A stretch of DNA of 64,000 nt, taken from NCBI RefSeq assembly GCF_001439805.1, contig NZ_JYLK01000002.1, positions 1-64,000 of the forward strand, given 5' to 3'. The notes under the pieces are model-generated. The model was not told where the DNA came from and did not search any database. It saw only the letters and a list, made by a program, of their open reading frames with translations. Below, in pieces: positions 41,361 through 50,340 of this stretch. Source of the stretch: Pseudomonas trivialis. Lineage in GTDB: Bacteria > Pseudomonadota > Gammaproteobacteria > Pseudomonadales > Pseudomonadaceae. Position numbers and translations under genes: made by a program. Each line of letters starts with the position of its first letter. Positions within the stretch are counted from its first letter, which is position 1.

Positions 41361-41771
41361 TCAGCTGTTGATCGCGGCGTTTTCGTTTTCCAGGAATTCC
41401 TGTTCCAGCGCGTCTTCATTCACTTTATTGATCGGCTGGTTTTTCGCGGCAGCGCGGGGCTTGCCTTGCAGTTTGCCGAACAAGTGCTCCAGCGCGTGAT
41501 CGAGCTTGGTGGCTGCACCGTCGATTGCCTGTTCCAGGGTATCGGCCTTGTGCAGGACCGACAGCGGCTGGTGGCCCTTTGGCCGTGCTTCCAGGCGGCA
41601 ACTTAAATCGTGGGGACCGGGCTTGTCGCCGTTCTCATCGCGCAGGTAAACCTCAACGCGGGTCAGGTCTTCTTCATAACGTTCGAGCGTGCTTTCGATG
41701 GTAGTACGTACCCACTCCTCCAGTCGGATGCTGCTTTCAATATGGTTATCGCTATTGACTTGGATTTGCAT
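41361..41771 (-). CDS. HPF/RaiA-family ribosome-associated protein
   Basis: 136 aa. N-terminal beta-alpha domain MQIQVNSDNHIESSIRLEEWV, then ERYEEDLTRVEVYLRDENG and LEARPKGHQPLSVLHKADTLEQAIDGA, the pattern of the HPF/YfiA fold. An acidic C-terminal tail (EDALEQEFLENENA) extends it. Likely a stress or stationary-phase ribosome-binding factor. Distinct from the rpoN-linked HPF by context. Confidence 0.8.
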   Translation of the reverse strand: MQIQVNSDNHIESSIRLEEWVRTTIESTLERYEEDLTRVEVYLRDENGDKPGPHDLSCRLEARPKGHQPLSVLHKADTLEQAIDGAATKLDHALEHLFGKLQGKPRAAAKNQPINKVNEDALEQEFLENENAAINS

Positions 41772-41984
41772 AGTTCTTCCCTTATTTCAGCTAGCTCGCC
41801 AGAGATCACAAACTGCAACACCGGGGTGGTGAAACCATGACCTCCTGCTTACACAATTGAGCACCCGCTGAAACAATTCAACCCCTTTTCAAAGATAAAT
41901 CCTACATTACAAATTAACCCTGACGACGAGCAGAAACGCTGTTAGGGTGGGGAGTTGGTTACATCTTCTTACGACCACATTTCC

Positions 41985-42932
41985 TCATGATTGCCCCTCG
42001 CCCAGCGGGTGCAACGCGCGAAAATTCCCTGCTTCCTCCACCAGCCAGTCATGCACCGCGCGCACGCCCGGATGATTCAGCGCGCCCGGCGCGTACAGCA
42101 GCACATAGCGTTTATGGTTGGGCACAGCCAGGCCGAATGGCACGATCAAGGTGCCGCGTTCCAGCTCATCATTGAGCAAGGTGCGCCGCGCGATGGCCAC
42201 GCCCATGCCGGCGATGGCGGCCTCGATGGTCAGGTGATTGCGGTTGAAGGTGTGCCCCCGGCGCACATCGGCGTGGTGATAGCCGATTTCATTCAGGTAG
42301 AACTCCCACTCCGCGTACTCATAACTCCCACGCCAGGCGGTAATGTCGTGCAGCAACGGAAAGTGCACCAGATCCGCCGGCCCGTGCAGCGGCGGGCGGC
42401 CACGCAGCAGGCTGGGGGCACACACCGGAAAAATCTGCTCATCCAGCAGGGCTGTGGATAACAGGCCGGGGTAGCTGCCGTCATTGAGGTCAATGGCCAG
42501 GTCAAAATCGCCTTCATGCAGGGCGACGCTGCTGTCTTCAGCAACCAGACGCAGTTGAATGTCCGGAAAACGCTGCTGCAGCCGTGGCAGGCGCGGCGTC
42601 AGCCATTTGCCGAGAAACGACGGGATCGAACGCAGCCGCAGGGTACCGCTGATCATGCCCGCATCCAGCCGCTGCAGTTCGGCGTCGATGCTGCCGTACG
42701 CCTCCCCCACCGTGGTCGCCAGCCGCTGCCCCTCGGCACTGAGCTCCACGCCCCGAGCCCGTCGATGAAACAGCCGAAAGCCCAGGCGCTCCTCCAACTG
42801 GCGGATTTGCTGGCTCACCGCCCCCGGCGTGATGTGCAGCTCCTCAGCACAGCGGGTAAATGACAAGTGCCTCGCGGCGCAGGAAAACACGTGCAGCCAC
42901 ATATAGGTCTGGCCATGGAGGGGACGCGGCAT
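41985..42932 (-). CDS. LysR-family regulator (DsdC/GcvA-like)
   Basis: 315 aa. N-terminal HTH (FTRCAEELHITPGAVSQQIRQLEERLGFRLFHR, given by its two helices around residues 27-59), then the substrate-binding domain (LRLRSIPSFLGKWLTPRLPRL). ATG 42932 is preferred; an upstream in-frame start would run across the palindrome. Divergent from the L-serine dehydratase gene, which it probably activates in response to serine or a related amino acid. Confidence 0.9.
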   Translation of the reverse strand: MPRPLHGQTYMWLHVFSCAARHLSFTRCAEELHITPGAVSQQIRQLEERLGFRLFHRRARGVELSAEGQRLATTVGEAYGSIDAELQRLDAGMISGTLRLRSIPSFLGKWLTPRLPRLQQRFPDIQLRLVAEDSSVALHEGDFDLAIDLNDGSYPGLLSTALLDEQIFPVCAPSLLRGRPPLHGPADLVHFPLLHDITAWRGSYEYAEWEFYLNEIGYHHADVRRGHTFNRNHLTIEAAIAGMGVAIARRTLLNDELERGTLIVPFGLAVPNHKRYVLLYAPGALNHPGVRAVHDWLVEEAGNFRALHPLGEGQS

Positions 42933-42936
42933 AGGG

Positions 42937-42951
42937 TTTAGTCCTGCTAAA
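42937..42951. promoter_or_regulatory. LysR-type binding palindrome
   Basis: TTTAG-TCCTG-CTAAA, a perfect 5-bp interrupted palindrome with the T-N-A form of LysR sites. It ends only four bases before the LysR start codon, suggesting autorepression, with the serine dehydratase promoter on its other side. Confidence 0.5.
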
Positions 42952-43069
42952 GGGTTTCTTAGGATAATTCGTTGGTCAGCACCAATCCACAGGCTCAGTA
43001 TCACGCCAATTGCGCTCGTCCCACAAAAGATGGCAGCGATTTCTGTTCCATTGCTTGTAAGGGTTTAGC

Positions 43070-44446
43070 ATGGCTATCAGTGTTTTTGATCTATTCAAGG
43101 TGGGCATCGGCCCTTCCAGCTCCCATACCGTCGGCCCGATGCGGGCGGCGGCGACCTTTGCCCAGGCGCTGATCGACCAGCAGGTGCTGGCCGAAACACG
43201 CCGCGTCGAAGTGCGCTTATACGGTTCGCTGTCCGCCACCGGTGTGGGTCATGCCACCGACCGCGCCTGTGTCATGGGCCTGATGGGCGAATGGCCGGAT
43301 CAGATCGATCCCACCTCGATCAACCCACGTATCCAGCAATTGCGCGAGTCCGGCCGACTCTTGCTGGCAAGCCAACAGGCAATCGCCTTCGACTGGCACA
43401 CCGACCTCCTGCTGCTGGACGAAAGCCTGCCCTACCACCCCAACGCCATGTCCCTGCACGCCTACGGTGACAACGGGCTATTGAGCGAACAAACCTACTA
43501 CTCGGTCGGCGGCGGCTTCATCATTGACGCGGCTGAAGCGGACTCGGGCATTGCGCCGGCCAGCGATGTTGAATTGCCCTACGACTTTTCCAGCGCCGTC
43601 GAACTGCTCACCTTGTGCAACACACACGGCCTGCGGGTTTCCGAATTGATGATGGCCAACGAGCGCGCCTGGCGCAGTGACGAACAGATCCGCAGCGGCC
43701 TGCTGCATATCTGGTCGGTGATGCGCGAGTGCGTGGAGCAAGGCCTGCGCGATGAGGGCATTCTGCCCGGCGGCCTGGATGTGCCGCGCCGCGCGGCAAA
43801 ACTGCATCGCAGCCTGCTGGAGATCGGCAAGCCCAACGTCATCACCTCGACGTTATCGGCCATGGAATGGGTCAACCTGTTCGCCCTCGCCGTCAACGAA
43901 GAGAACGCCGCCGGCGGGCGCATGGTCACCGCGCCGACCAATGGCGCGGCGGGTATCATCCCGGCAGTGCTGCATTACTACATGAAGTTCAACCCCGACG
44001 CGTCTGACGACGATGTGGTGAATTTCTTCCTGGCCGCCGCCGCCGTCGGCATCCTGTGCAAGAAAAACGCCTCGATCTCCGGTGCCGAAGTCGGCTGCCA
44101 GGGCGAAGTGGGCTCGGCCTGCGCTATGGCCGCCGCAGGCTTGGCCGACATCCTCGGCGCCACGCCCGAGCAACTGGAAAACGCCGCCGAAATCGGCCTG
44201 GAACACAACCTCGGCCTCACCTGCGACCCGGTCGGCGGCCTGGTGCAAGTGCCGTGCATCGAGCGCAATGCCATCGCGGCGGTCAAGGCCATCAACGCCA
44301 CGCAAATGGCCTTGCGCGGGGACGGCAAGCACTTCATCTCGCTGGACCGGGTGATCCGCACCATGCGCGACACCGGTGCCGACATGCACGACAAATACAA
44401 GGAAACCTCACGCGGCGGCCTGGCGGTCAACTGGGTGGAGTGCTGA
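43070..44446 (+). CDS. sdaA: L-serine ammonia-lyase (iron-sulfur type)
   Basis: 458 aa, single-chain type with beta domain (1-150: [19 protein letters not shown]) and alpha domain. Cysteines for the [4Fe-4S] cluster lie in [19 protein letters not shown] and GLTCDPVGG...VPC. Converts L-serine to pyruvate and ammonia. Clearly controlled from the divergent LysR side. Confidence 0.95.
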   Translation: MAISVFDLFKVGIGPSSSHTVGPMRAAATFAQALIDQQVLAETRRVEVRLYGSLSATGVGHATDRACVMGLMGEWPDQIDPTSINPRIQQLRESGRLLLASQQAIAFDWHTDLLLLDESLPYHPNAMSLHAYGDNGLLSEQTYYSVGGGFIIDAAEADSGIAPASDVELPYDFSSAVELLTLCNTHGLRVSELMMANERAWRSDEQIRSGLLHIWSVMRECVEQGLRDEGILPGGLDVPRRAAKLHRSLLEIGKPNVITSTLSAMEWVNLFALAVNEENAAGGRMVTAPTNGAAGIIPAVLHYYMKFNPDASDDDVVNFFLAAAAVGILCKKNASISGAEVGCQGEVGSACAMAAAGLADILGATPEQLENAAEIGLEHNLGLTCDPVGGLVQVPCIERNAIAAVKAINATQMALRGDGKHFISLDRVIRTMRDTGADMHDKYKETSRGGLAVNWVEC

Positions 44447-44782
44447 ATGCGCTGCAAGCGACCGTTTTATCGGCGCTGCCCTGAAACAGGTCACCCGTAC
44501 CCCCACACCAGCGACCCCCTATGGGAGGGCGCTTGCTCCCGATAGCGGTACATCAACCAAGTATCCATTGGCTGATACACCCCTATCGGGAGCAAGCCCC
44601 CTCCCACAGTTGCATCTCCTTGTAACAGCGACCGTTGTACGGCACGCCCTTTGCTGTACAGCTATTGAGGAAAACGGACCTTGTGAACCCTCAGCGACGG
44701 AGTGACCGGCGGTCAGGCAATGCGAACCAATCCCGACACCGGTCGTCAATGACTGCATGTTCTTATCAGGCGGTAACGCACC
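44447..44782. other. Intergenic region sdaA / DUF3509 gene
   Basis: 336 bp. It holds a REPIN (annotated separately) and, from about 44610, the promoter region of the DUF3509 gene with a GCTGTACAGC palindrome near 44655. No terminator with U-tract was seen; the REPIN may take that role. Confidence 0.55.
44521..44608. repeat. REPIN (left arm degenerate)
   Basis: Left arm ATGGGAGGGCGCTTGCTCCC carries changes relative to the family core; right arm GGGAGCAAGCCCCCTCCCAC is intact. The 50-bp spacer continues the GATAGCGG/CCCTATC pairing. Confidence 0.88.
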
Positions 44783-45100
44783 ATGGACAATCCTTTTCAG
44801 ATCATCACCGACACCTTCAGCCCTCAATACCGCGTCAACCTGAGCATCCAGCGGCTGGACGGCAGCATCATGCTCACCCTCTCCAATGAGGATGGCGTGG
44901 TAGCCAAACGCATGATCAGCGCCGAACAGCGCAACGACCCGAAACGACTCAAACGCCTGGTGCAGAGCATCCAGTTCGGCATCGCCATCGAGCAGGGCCA
45001 CAGCGCCATGGATATTCTGGCAGTGATGACCGACGGCGACAGCCCCAAACTGCTGCAGCCACCGCCCCCTCATAACCAGCCCTTCAGCGCCGGGCTCTAG
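44783..45100 (+). CDS. DUF3509-family protein
   Basis: 105 aa. Compact domain FSPQYRVNLSIQRLDGSIMLTLSNEDGVVAKRMIS then a Lys/Arg helix, ending in a Pro-rich tail. DUF3509 is a small, mainly Pseudomonas family of unknown function. Convergent with psiE with a 4-bp overlap of the ends. Confidence 0.82.
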   Translation: MDNPFQIITDTFSPQYRVNLSIQRLDGSIMLTLSNEDGVVAKRMISAEQRNDPKRLKRLVQSIQFGIAIEQGHSAMDILAVMTDGDSPKLLQPPPPHNQPFSAGL

Positions 45101-45585
45101 AGCTCGCCCTTCTCGGTCTCCAGGCTCGCCTCGCCTTTGCGACGCGGGCCTTCAATCTTCATGGACGGAAAGGCCGACGAGGCGTAGCGCACCACCAGAA
45201 TCGCGAACGCCAGCAACAGAATGCCGCCACACAGGTAGATGATGCCCAGGTCCGGCGGGTTGTGGTGGGACACGTTGGAGATCAGCAGGCGCGTCAGCGC
45301 GGTGATCGCCACGTAGATCAGGAAGCGCACCGGCATGTGGTTGGTCTTGAAATAAATCCCGACCATCGCGCCCAGTTCCAGATAGATGAACAACAGCAGG
45401 ATGTCATCGATCTTGATGTGCCCGTTCTCCAGCATCCCCAGAAACTCCATCACCGCTGCCCAAGCGGTCACCGCACCAATGGCGAACAGCGCCAGATAGT
45501 GGAAGGTTTCGACAAACAGATTGCCCAGCGACTCGGCCAGCCCGTGTACCTGCCGGCGCAGCCTTTCGGCACAGTTGATTTTCAC
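45097..45585 (-). CDS. psiE: PsiE-family membrane protein
   Basis: 162 aa, GTG start at 45585. Four membrane segments: YLALFAIGAVTAWAAVMEFLG, ILLLFIYLELGAMVGIYF, FLIYVAITALTRLLI and LGIIYLCGGILLLAFAILVV. YLELGAMVGIYFKTNHMPVR is the family core. E. coli PsiE is phosphate-starvation-inducible; no Pho box was recognised here. Confidence 0.88.
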   Translation of the reverse strand: MKINCAERLRRQVHGLAESLGNLFVETFHYLALFAIGAVTAWAAVMEFLGMLENGHIKIDDILLLFIYLELGAMVGIYFKTNHMPVRFLIYVAITALTRLLISNVSHHNPPDLGIIYLCGGILLLAFAILVVRYASSAFPSMKIEGPRRKGEASLETEKGEL

Positions 45586-45780
45586 GATGGTGCTTCCTTA
45601 GGTCGATTCGACCGGATAATGCGGGATGGACGTGACGGTTGTTCTGCATGCAGAAAAAAGGCCAGTGCTGATGAGAGGGTGGCAGCGTGATATGAGGCAC
45701 AGATTGATCACTCGATGCTATTTCCTGACTACTATAAAAAACCTGCTATCCAAACCGTTGCGTTTGGCTTATGCTTTTCG

Positions 45781-45796
45781 CTGTATATAAATACAG
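45781..45796 (+). promoter_or_regulatory. LexA (SOS) box
   Basis: CTGTATATAAATACAG matches the consensus CTG-N10-CAG with AT-rich core exactly, 44 bp upstream of the yebG start. Confidence 0.88.
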
Positions 45797-45839
45797 TAGT
45801 CGCAAAAGACATCTATCGTGAAGGCATGTGAGGTGGTGA

Positions 45840-46100
45840 ATGGCCGTCGAAGTGGTATACCGCAGCAGCCGAGATCTGGAGCGTTTGTTCATGGATAAAG
45901 CCGAAGCTGACCGTCATGACAAAATGCTTGAACTCGCTGAGTTGCTGGCAGAAGTGTTGCAAAAAGCCGTGCCGTCCCTGAGCGAGCAGCAGGTGGAGGA
46001 AGCCGGTATCTACATGGCGAAGAATCGCGATGTGTTTGCCAAGGCGTTCAAGAGCCAGCCGGACGCGTTGTCCGAGTTGCTCAACGCAGCGGCGGAATAA
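45840..46100 (+). CDS. yebG: YebG-family SOS-induced protein
   Basis: 86 aa, begins MAVEVVYRSSRDLERLFMDKAEADRHDKMLE, the YebG family pattern. Small, charged, of unknown biochemical role, and DNA-damage-inducible in E. coli. A LexA box upstream and a terminator downstream make it a one-gene SOS unit. Confidence 0.88.
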   Translation: MAVEVVYRSSRDLERLFMDKAEADRHDKMLELAELLAEVLQKAVPSLSEQQVEEAGIYMAKNRDVFAKAFKSQPDALSELLNAAAE

Positions 46101-46113
46101 GCCCGAATTGAAC

Positions 46114-46145
46114 AGGCCCTGAATCCTTGATTCAGGGCCTTTTTA
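46114..46145. terminator. Terminator yebG / amino-acid dehydrogenase
   Basis: AGGCCCTGAATC-CTT-GATTCAGGGCCT, a perfect 12-bp stem, followed by TTTTT. Convergent genes flank it. Confidence 0.93.
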
Positions 46146-46153
46146 ATGCCCGG

Positions 46154-47173
46154 TCAGCGGTAGAGCAGGCGCTCGGCCAGTTCATCGGCCACGCGTGCGG
46201 GTGAGCGTTTTTCGGCCTGGGCATGGGCGAAAATTTCGGTCAGGCGCGTGCCGATGTTGGAAAGGTGCGCGGTGATGGTCGGCAATTGCGCGCCGCTGTG
46301 CTTGAGGGCAACGTAGATCAGCCCCCCGGAGTTGATCACGTAGTCCGGTGCGTAGAGGATGCCGCGCCCTTCCAACTGGTCGGCGATCTGCAGGTTGGTC
46401 AGTTGCGCGCTGGCCGAACCGGCCACGGCGGCGCAGCGCAGTTGGGCGACGCTCTGGCGATTGAGCACGGCACCGACGCCGCAGGGCGCGAGGATATCGC
46501 AGGGCGTGCTGAGCAAGGCATCGTTGGCGATGGGGTGCGCGCCGAGCTGTTCCATGGCCAGTTGCACCTTGCCGTGGTCGATGTCGCTGACCAGCAGTTC
46601 GGCACCGGCGGCGTGCAGTTGTTCGGCCAGCGCGTAGCCCACATTGCCCAGGCCCTGGATCGCCACGCGCAAGCCCTCAAGGTTGTCGCTGCCCAGGCGC
46701 GCCATGGCGGTGGTGCGAATGCCGGCGAACACGCCCATGGCCGCATGGGGCGAAGGATCCCCGGCAGCGCTGGTGCTGGTGACGAAACGGGTGTGCTGGG
46801 CGATGCAGTCCATATCGGCCACCGAGGTCCCGCTGTCGGTGGCGGTGATGTAGCGACCGCCCAACTGCTCGATGCAGCGGCCAAAGGCTTCAAACAGTGC
46901 CGCGCGGTCTTCCACATGGGCAGGCCGCAGGATCACTGCCGTTGCGCCGCCCACCGGCAGCCCGGCCAGGGCTGCCTTGTAGCTCATGCCCTGGGCCAGG
47001 CGCGCAGCATCCGCCACGGCGCTTTCGTCATCGGGATAGGCAAGGTAGCGACAACCGCCCAGGGCAGGACCGAGGCGGCTGTTGTGAATAGCGATGATCG
47101 CCTTCAGCCCGGTCACCGGGTCGATGCTCAGGTGCAGCGATTCAAGGCGGGTGTCATGCATGAGAGCAAACAT
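46154..47173 (-). CDS. Leucine-dehydrogenase-type amino acid dehydrogenase
   Basis: 339 aa from ATG 47173 (GGGAG seven bases upstream). Glu/Leu/Phe/Val dehydrogenase: ALGGCRYLAY with the catalytic-region Lys in MSYKAALAGLPVGGATAV, Rossmann motif IQGLGNVGYALAEQL, and NAD-binding VSDID. The substrate loop suggests Leu/Val. Note that the GGAKAVI motif is GGATAVI here, with Thr for Lys at that position. Confidence 0.88.
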   Translation of the reverse strand: MFALMHDTRLESLHLSIDPVTGLKAIIAIHNSRLGPALGGCRYLAYPDDESAVADAARLAQGMSYKAALAGLPVGGATAVILRPAHVEDRAALFEAFGRCIEQLGGRYITATDSGTSVADMDCIAQHTRFVTSTSAAGDPSPHAAMGVFAGIRTTAMARLGSDNLEGLRVAIQGLGNVGYALAEQLHAAGAELLVSDIDHGKVQLAMEQLGAHPIANDALLSTPCDILAPCGVGAVLNRQSVAQLRCAAVAGSASAQLTNLQIADQLEGRGILYAPDYVINSGGLIYVALKHSGAQLPTITAHLSNIGTRLTEIFAHAQAEKRSPARVADELAERLLYR

Positions 47174-47359
47174 CGTCAAGCTCCCGGATCACGTCTGGTC
47201 GTGCGCCAAGTATAGGCTCACGGTAAAAATCCGCTGAAGCGTGCTGGAATAAGCAGGCAGATTTCGTAGGCGTTCCGACATAAGCAAGTAGGATATTTCT
47301 CAAGGCACTGGACGTACATGCGCAGCAAGGCTAAAACGGGGCATCTGCCGGAGAATGCA

Positions 47360-48163
47360 ATGACTCCCCGCCAAGCCTTTTTCGACTGCCTGCACCGCTC
47401 GCCGCCTGCGCTGTTTGAAGCTGCGCTGTGGATTGCCGCCGAGCACGACCCGGCCGTGCAACCGGCGGCGATCCTGCGTGACGTTGCCTTGCTGCAACAG
47501 CAGGTCAGTCAGGCCATGCCCATAGTGCCGATGGATGAACTCGGCCAGCCGCTGCTGCGACGCATGAATGACCTGGGCTTTGCTCAGGACGACTTCACCC
47601 CGCTGCGCCCCGCCGCAGCCCTGCTGGACAAGGTGCTGCAACGCAAGCGCGGGCAACCTCTGGCCATGGGCCTGATCGCACTGGAGCTGGCGCGGCGCCT
47701 GGAAATCCCCATGCAGGGTGTGAACTTCCCTGGTCACTTCCTGCTGCGCGTGCCCGGTGCCGATCATCTGCTCGACCCCTGCGGCGGTCGACGCCTCTAC
47801 CCCAACGACTGCCGCGAACTGCTGCAACGTCAATACGGCCCCAACCTCACGCTGAAATCCGAGCACCTGCACACCGCCGAGCCGCGTGCGATCCTGCAAC
47901 GGCTGTCACGTAACCTGCGGCAGTTGCACCTGTCCAACGATGAGTACCTGGCCGCGCTGGTCGACGCCGAGCGCGTGCTGGAACTGGGCAACGCCAGCGC
48001 CGCCGACTACCTGGCGCGGGCCAGTCTGTACCAGCGTTTGGACTGCCCCAGCGCCGAGCGGTTCGACCTGGAACATGCGCTGCTGCTCAGCGAAGACCCG
48101 ATCCAGCGCCTGCGCCTGGCCGAACGACTGGGTCACCTGCCACCCAAATCGGTCGTGCACTGA
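47360..48163 (+). CDS. SirB1-family (transglutaminase-like) protein
   Basis: 267 aa from ATG 47360 (GGAG, spacing 6). Central VLQRKRGQPLAMGLIALELARRLEIPMQGVNFPGHFLLRV is the SirB1 core (cited in parts: RRGNPxxL-like start, GVNFPGHFL end). C-terminal TPR-like helices (LVDAERVLELGNASAADYLARASL). Role unknown. Confidence 0.85.
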   Translation: MTPRQAFFDCLHRSPPALFEAALWIAAEHDPAVQPAAILRDVALLQQQVSQAMPIVPMDELGQPLLRRMNDLGFAQDDFTPLRPAAALLDKVLQRKRGQPLAMGLIALELARRLEIPMQGVNFPGHFLLRVPGADHLLDPCGGRRLYPNDCRELLQRQYGPNLTLKSEHLHTAEPRAILQRLSRNLRQLHLSNDEYLAALVDAERVLELGNASAADYLARASLYQRLDCPSAERFDLEHALLLSEDPIQRLRLAERLGHLPPKSVVH

Positions 48164-48195
48164 ACACGTGCATTCCTAATGGCGATAGGGCCTGT

Positions 48196-48384
48196 TGTGG
48201 CGAGCGGGCTTGTCGTGGCGAGCGGGCTTGCCCCGCGTTGGGGTGCGAAGCGCCCCCAATCAATAAACACGCGGTGTACCTGATACTGCTCAGCGCCTGG
48301 TTTTGGGGCGGCTTCGCCCCCCAACGCGGGGCAAGCCCGCTCGCCACAAAAAGCCCGCCCGCCACAATGAGTCCGCTCGTCACA
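48196..48384. repeat. Large nested inverted repeat of a second REP family
   Basis: Core arms GTGGCGAGCGGGCTTGCCCC (from 48214) and its complement ending at 48347 enclose a second stem (GGGTGCGAAGCGCCCC against GGGGCGGCTTCGCCCC) and a loop of about 40 bp. Further partial copies flank both sides (48196-48212, 48352-48366, 48370-48384). It lies between the convergent SirB1 and maiA genes. Confidence 0.9.
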
Positions 48385-48403
48385 GAGCCTTCCGCATTTG
48401 AAA

Positions 48404-49039
48404 CTAAGGCGCGTCAGCCTGACTGCCGGGATGCGCCTGGATAAACGCCGGATGCTGCGCCGCCAACGCCACGACCCGCTGAATCCGCGGAGACGCCGCC
48501 AGCGACACCTTGAAGCGCTGCGCGGCATACACCTGCGGAATCAAAAACACATCCGCCAACCCCGGCTGCTCGCCCAGGCAATACCCCTCATCGCCAATCA
48601 ACTGCTCCACTGCCGCCAACCCTTGGCTGATCCAGTGACCGATCCATTCCAGCAACTGCGCCTCATCGTGCCCCCATTGCCGCAGCAGGTTCTGGGTGCT
48701 GGAGTTGTGCAACGGGTGAATATCACAGCCAATAATCGACGCCACGGCACGTTCGCGGGCACGGGTCGCCAGATCCCTGGACAGCAGCGGCACCTGTGGA
48801 TAACGCTCCTCCAGGTACTCAATGATCGCCGGTGACTGAATCAACAGTTCGCCGTCATCCGTGCGCAACGCCGGAACGCGCCCTTGCGGGTTGATCGCAA
48901 GGTACTCGGGCTGATGATTCGCGCCGCCCGGCGGCACCAGAAGATTGACCGGCACCGCATTGAACGTCAGGCCTTTGAGCGCCAACGCAATACGCACCCG
49001 GTACGACGAGGTGGAACGGTAATAGGTATAGAGTTGCAT
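48404..49039 (-). CDS. maiA: Maleylacetoacetate isomerase
   Basis: 211 aa zeta-class GST. N-terminal glutathione site YYRSTSSYRVRIAL (S-S motif), then NPQGRVPAL and QSPAIIEYLEE. Isomerises maleylacetoacetate to fumarylacetoacetate. Third gene of the hmgA-fahA-maiA operon, 12 bp after fahA. Confidence 0.95.
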   Translation of the reverse strand: MQLYTYYRSTSSYRVRIALALKGLTFNAVPVNLLVPPGGANHQPEYLAINPQGRVPALRTDDGELLIQSPAIIEYLEERYPQVPLLSRDLATRARERAVASIIGCDIHPLHNSSTQNLLRQWGHDEAQLLEWIGHWISQGLAAVEQLIGDEGYCLGEQPGLADVFLIPQVYAAQRFKVSLAASPRIQRVVALAAQHPAFIQAHPGSQADAP

Positions 49040-49051
49040 CGCCCTGCCCTC

Positions 49052-50338
49052 TCAGCGCGCCGCGATAACAGTACCCCGGCATTCTCCGAATCCGATGGAC
49101 GCAAACCCGTCACGGCGGCAGCGTGCGCGCAGGATGATTTCATCGCCGTCCTCAAGGAATTTGCGCACCTCACCGTTCGGCAATTCGACCACCCGTTTGC
49201 CGCCTTCGGTCATCTCCAGCAGGCTGCCGAACTGTCCCGCTTCGGGCCCGGACAGGGTGCCTGAGCCAAACAGGTCACCGGCCTGCAACTGGCAACCATT
49301 GACGCTGTGATGCGCCACCAACTGCGCGACGGTCCAATACATGTGCAGGCTGTTGCTCAGGGCCAGACGGTGCGCCGGCAGATTCTGCTCGCGCATGGCC
49401 TGCGTGAGCAGCAGCACTTCGAGTTCGATATCCAGGGCGCCGGCGGCCTGATCGCGGGTGTCCAGCAGGTAGGACAGCGGTTGCGGGTCGCCTTCGGGTC
49501 GTGCCGGCTGCGCCTTGCGAAACGGCTCAAGCGCTTCCACCGTCACCACCCAGGGTGAAATGGTGGTGATGAAGCTCTTCGACAAGAACGGCCCCAGCGG
49601 CTGGTATTCCCAGGCCTGGATATCGCGCGCCGACCAGTCGTTGAGCAAACAGAAACCGGCGATATGCTCGGCCGCATCGCCGATGGCAATCGCGTCGCCC
49701 ATGGCATTGCCCTGGCCGATCCAGATGCCCAGCTCCAGTTCGTAATCGAGCCGCGCGCAGGGGCCGAAAACCGGTTCGGTGTGGCCGGCCGGCAAGGTCT
49801 GGCCCTTGGGACGACGCACCTCGGTGCCCGACGGGCGAATGGTCGACGCACGGCCGTGATAGCCGATAGGCACGTACTTGTAATTGGGCAGCAGCGGGCT
49901 GTCGGGGCGGAACAGTTTGCCGACGTTCTGCGCGTGCTCGATGCCGACATAGAAGTCGGTGTAGTCGTTGATCCTGGCCGGCACGTGCATCTGGCAGTCG
50001 GCGGCGCGATGCAGCACCTGGGCCTCACGCGCCTGCAGTGAGCTGCCTTCGGCCAGCAGCTCCAGCAGGCGTTCACGCAGCGCCACGCGCGGGCCACGGC
50101 CGAGTTCGAAGAAGGCATTCAACTGGCCGCCAGCGGTGGCCTCGACGGCGCGGCGCGCCTGGCCCTCGAACGCATCCAGGGCGGCGTGCAGGTCGAGAAT
50201 GCAGTCACCAATCGCCACGCCACTGCGAGGGGCAGAACCGTTGACGCTGAACACGCCCAGGGGCAGGTTCTGCAACGGGAAATCAGGGTGACCGTTGGCG
50301 GAGGCGACCCAGCTGCGGGTGAAGGTTGGCTGCGTCAT
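49052..50338 (-). CDS. fahA: Fumarylacetoacetase
   Basis: 428 aa from ATG 50338 (GGAGATAACC). N-terminal SH3-like domain (FPLQNLPLGVF) and FAH hydrolase domain with RINDYTDFYVGIEHAQNVG, GYHGRASTI and DYELELGIWIG, which hold the metal ligands. Cleaves fumarylacetoacetate into fumarate and acetoacetate. Two bases separate it from hmgA. Confidence 0.96.
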   Translation of the reverse strand: MTQPTFTRSWVASANGHPDFPLQNLPLGVFSVNGSAPRSGVAIGDCILDLHAALDAFEGQARRAVEATAGGQLNAFFELGRGPRVALRERLLELLAEGSSLQAREAQVLHRAADCQMHVPARINDYTDFYVGIEHAQNVGKLFRPDSPLLPNYKYVPIGYHGRASTIRPSGTEVRRPKGQTLPAGHTEPVFGPCARLDYELELGIWIGQGNAMGDAIAIGDAAEHIAGFCLLNDWSARDIQAWEYQPLGPFLSKSFITTISPWVVTVEALEPFRKAQPARPEGDPQPLSYLLDTRDQAAGALDIELEVLLLTQAMREQNLPAHRLALSNSLHMYWTVAQLVAHHSVNGCQLQAGDLFGSGTLSGPEAGQFGSLLEMTEGGKRVVELPNGEVRKFLEDGDEIILRARCRRDGFASIGFGECRGTVIAAR

Positions 50339-50340
50339 GG

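Noticed and set aside
44650-44665. GCTGTACAGC as a LexA box for the DUF3509 gene
   Set aside because: Spacing between CTG and CAG is 2, not 10 bases, so it does not fit LexA.
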